DNA of 6,952 bases from an uncultured Desulfohalobiaceae bacterium (GTDB taxonomy: Bacteria; Desulfobacterota; Desulfovibrionia; Desulfovibrionales; Desulfonatronovibrionaceae). The stretch lies in contig CAJXJU010000064.1 in the NCBI GenBank assembly GCA_913055195.1, forward strand, positions 1 to 6,952, written 5' to 3'. Every line of letters starts with the position of its first letter. Positions within the stretch are counted from its first letter, which is position 1. The notes below the pieces were generated by a model that made no database searches, was not told the DNA's origin, and was given only the letters and a program-made list of their open reading frames with translations. The translations under genes were made by a program, and so were the position numbers. This document shows positions 5,567-6,952 of this stretch, one piece after another.

Positions 5567-6775
5567 TTATTTACCAAGCCACTCTTTTTTGCGTGGTAGA
5601 GATTGGGCAGTAACAAAAGTCAATTTGCCATTTTTAATCTGATAAATAAAAACACTCATGTTGGCGCGATGATCATCAGGATAATAACTGATGGGCGGAG
5701 TGAGGCCCATAGGATCGAAGTCACGCAAAGTTTCCAGAGCTTCTTTAATTGCCGGACCGGTAATTTTACCTTTAGCAGCAGCCCTTTTAATACCTTCAGC
5801 CATAACCAACATGGATGCAAAGCCGCGGATGTAATGGGTCATCTGGGGCTGATTCTTTGTCAGTTGCTGGATGATTTTCATGCCAGGCACATCCTGACCG
5901 TAAATAGCCGCTGCCTGTAATGAATAATGGCCTTCACACGCTGGCCCGGCCAGTTTCATCAGATTTTCATCAGCACCCCAGATATTGACAAAAAATGTGG
6001 GGGCAAATCCCAGTTTTTGGGCATCTTTCATGATTACTGCTGTTGATGGTGTAGTGCCTCCAATCCAGACATAATCGGGATTTTTTTTCTTTAAATTCAG
6101 AAGTTGTGTGGTAGCGTCAATGGCCTTTAGACCAACATTTTCTTCACCCACAATTTCATAGCCCAGTTGTTTTGCATATTCTTTACCTGCGGGAATTGGG
6201 GCCAGACCGTAGGGATGGTCAGGATAGACAAAGGCTACTCTTGGGGCGCGGGATTTGGTCCAGTGTTCTTTAAAATATTCCAGGGCAGCTCGAAGCTGGG
6301 TTGAATAGTCAGCAGCAATAAAGAAGTTGTATGGCGCTTTTTTGGGGTTAGTTAAGTGAGCGGAATAGGAAGCAGAAAAGGTGGGTATCCTGTCTTTAGC
6401 AACAAAACGGGTCAGGGCTTCTGTATCAGCGGTTCCCCATCCTTGCAGGGCAATGATTTTGTCTCTGGTGACAAATTTTTTATACGCGCTGATTGCTTGT
6501 TGGGCATTGTAGGCATAGTCAACCTGAATGAGCTTGATCTTGTGCCCGGCTATACCGCCCTGACTGTTTAGATATTTAGCGCAATCCTTGACCCCTTCAC
6601 TATAGGGCCTGCCCACTGCTGAAGTAGGGCCGCTCAGGTCTGAAAGAAGACCAATTTTGATTTCTTCGGGCTGTTTACCCCCTGAAGGATAATACAGCGT
6701 TTTGAAATACCAGATACCCCCGCATACAATAATTAAAATAGTTACAATTGTTAAAACACGACTTAACTTAGACAT
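5567..6775 (-). CDS. Periplasmic substrate-binding protein of a Liv-type ABC transporter
   Basis: This 402-residue protein is of the Peripla_BP_6/Leu-Ile-Val-binding type and of normal length. The N-terminus is MSKLSR followed by a hydrophobic segment (about 7-24), so the protein is exported. The cysteine at 18 follows IIV, a poor lipobox, so an uncleaved anchor or ordinary signal peptide is as likely as a lipoprotein. The mature part opens with the family motif IKIGLLSDLSGPTSAVGRP (39-57). A second-lobe stretch runs through RVAFVYPDHPYG (169-180), and WIGGTTPSTAVIMKDAQKLG (217-236) is also typical. The tail EWLGK is the end. The ligand is unknown; with the neighbouring PaaK-like enzyme, a carboxylic acid such as an aromatic or branched-chain acid is plausible. 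AAGGAGG (6782-6788) precedes the ATG at 6775. It is transcribed ahead of livF, from which repeat copy C and two hairpins separate it. Confidence 0.92.
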   Translation of the reverse strand: MSKLSRVLTIVTILIIVCGGIWYFKTLYYPSGGKQPEEIKIGLLSDLSGPTSAVGRPYSEGVKDCAKYLNSQGGIAGHKIKLIQVDYAYNAQQAISAYKKFVTRDKIIALQGWGTADTEALTRFVAKDRIPTFSASYSAHLTNPKKAPYNFFIAADYSTQLRAALEYFKEHWTKSRAPRVAFVYPDHPYGLAPIPAGKEYAKQLGYEIVGEENVGLKAIDATTQLLNLKKKNPDYVWIGGTTPSTAVIMKDAQKLGFAPTFFVNIWGADENLMKLAGPACEGHYSLQAAAIYGQDVPGMKIIQQLTKNQPQMTHYIRGFASMLVMAEGIKRAAAKGKITGPAIKEALETLRDFDPMGLTPPISYYPDDHRANMSVFIYQIKNGKLTFVTAQSLPRKKEWLGK

Positions 6776-6862
6776 AATGAACCTCCTTAAAATTAAATAG
6801 TACCCGATGTCGAGTTTATATTATTCCAAAAGGGTAAACGTATAAACGGCCTATTTTGAGTT
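6776..6862 (-). promoter_or_regulatory. Leader of the substrate-binding gene: strong ribosome site, possible weak promoter
   Basis: AAGGAGG (6782-6788) is six bases before the ATG, an excellent ribosome site. Further upstream the minus strand reads through an AT-rich stretch with TAATATAAA, which contains possible -10 boxes, but no good -35 stands at the right distance. I cannot tell a promoter from an ordinary intra-operon spacer interrupted by copy D. Confidence 0.4.
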
Positions 6863-6952
6863 GCCTGCAAAAAGTCGAAACTCGCAATTTATTATAGCTA
6901 GCGGGGACAGGCGAACAACTAATGATTTCAAATGGTTACAACCGCTACAACG
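6863..6952 (-). repeat. Repeat copy D, half of a palindromic MITE-like element (cut by the window edge)
   Basis: GCCTGCAAAAAGTCGAAAC (from 6863) is the outer arm, GCGGGGACAGGCGAAC (6901-6916) the inner arm, and 6917-6952 the AT-rich core, in the opposite orientation to A and C. It is the reverse complement of copy A: 55 bp are perfect (6898-6952 against 1-55), then a divergent spacer, then 25 bp perfect (6863-6887 against 63-87). The element must continue past 6952. It lies upstream of the substrate-binding gene, so it either interrupts the operon or sits in its promoter region. Confidence 0.88.

Noticed and set aside
1..6952. A composite transposon with 55-bp terminal inverted repeats carrying all six genes
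   Set aside because: There is no transposase or recombinase, the ends fall in the middle of the repeat element, and the perfect match is exactly 55 bases. An assembly breakpoint explains this better.

Overview
The window looks like a complete short contig from a bacterium, most likely a Desulfobacterota (deltaproteobacterial, sulfate-reducer-like) lineage. The basis is gene content: a branched-chain-type ABC substrate-binding protein, a LivF-type ATPase with a long basic C-terminal tail, and a phenylacetate-CoA-ligase-like enzyme in a row, plus an ArsR/permease pair. The genus cannot be named from the sequence. There are six real genes, no RNA genes, no CRISPR array and no recognisable transposase.

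Layout. Left block (114-1566, minus strand): an ArsR-family repressor followed, with translational coupling, by a YraQ/ArsP-type permease, behind one clear promoter whose -10 box lies inside an 18-bp perfect palindrome. Middle (1733-3112, plus strand): a stand-alone archaeal-type AAA ATPase with a nuclease-like C-terminal domain, visibly more AT-rich than its neighbours. Its true start is a GTG behind an AAGGAGG that is itself locked in a long hairpin. Right block (3187-6775, minus strand): transcription order is substrate-binding protein, livF, PaaK-like adenylate-forming enzyme. This looks like part of a larger Liv-type uptake and CoA-activation operon whose membrane permeases (LivH, LivM) and second ATPase (LivG) are not in the window.

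The main structural theme is a family of about 140-bp palindromic, MITE-like repeats. Four copies are present: A (1-88, partial), B (3056-3175), C (5424-5563, full length, flanked by a 9-bp direct repeat) and D (6863-6952, partial). They alternate in orientation and occupy gene boundaries. Copy B supplies the last 18 codons and the stop codon of the ATPase. Copy C sits inside the Liv operon just after the stop codon of the substrate-binding gene.

The outermost 55 bases at each end are a perfect inverted match and diverge at the 56th base. The simplest reading is that the assembly broke in the repeat at a 55-mer graph junction, not that the window is a transposon with terminal inverted repeats.
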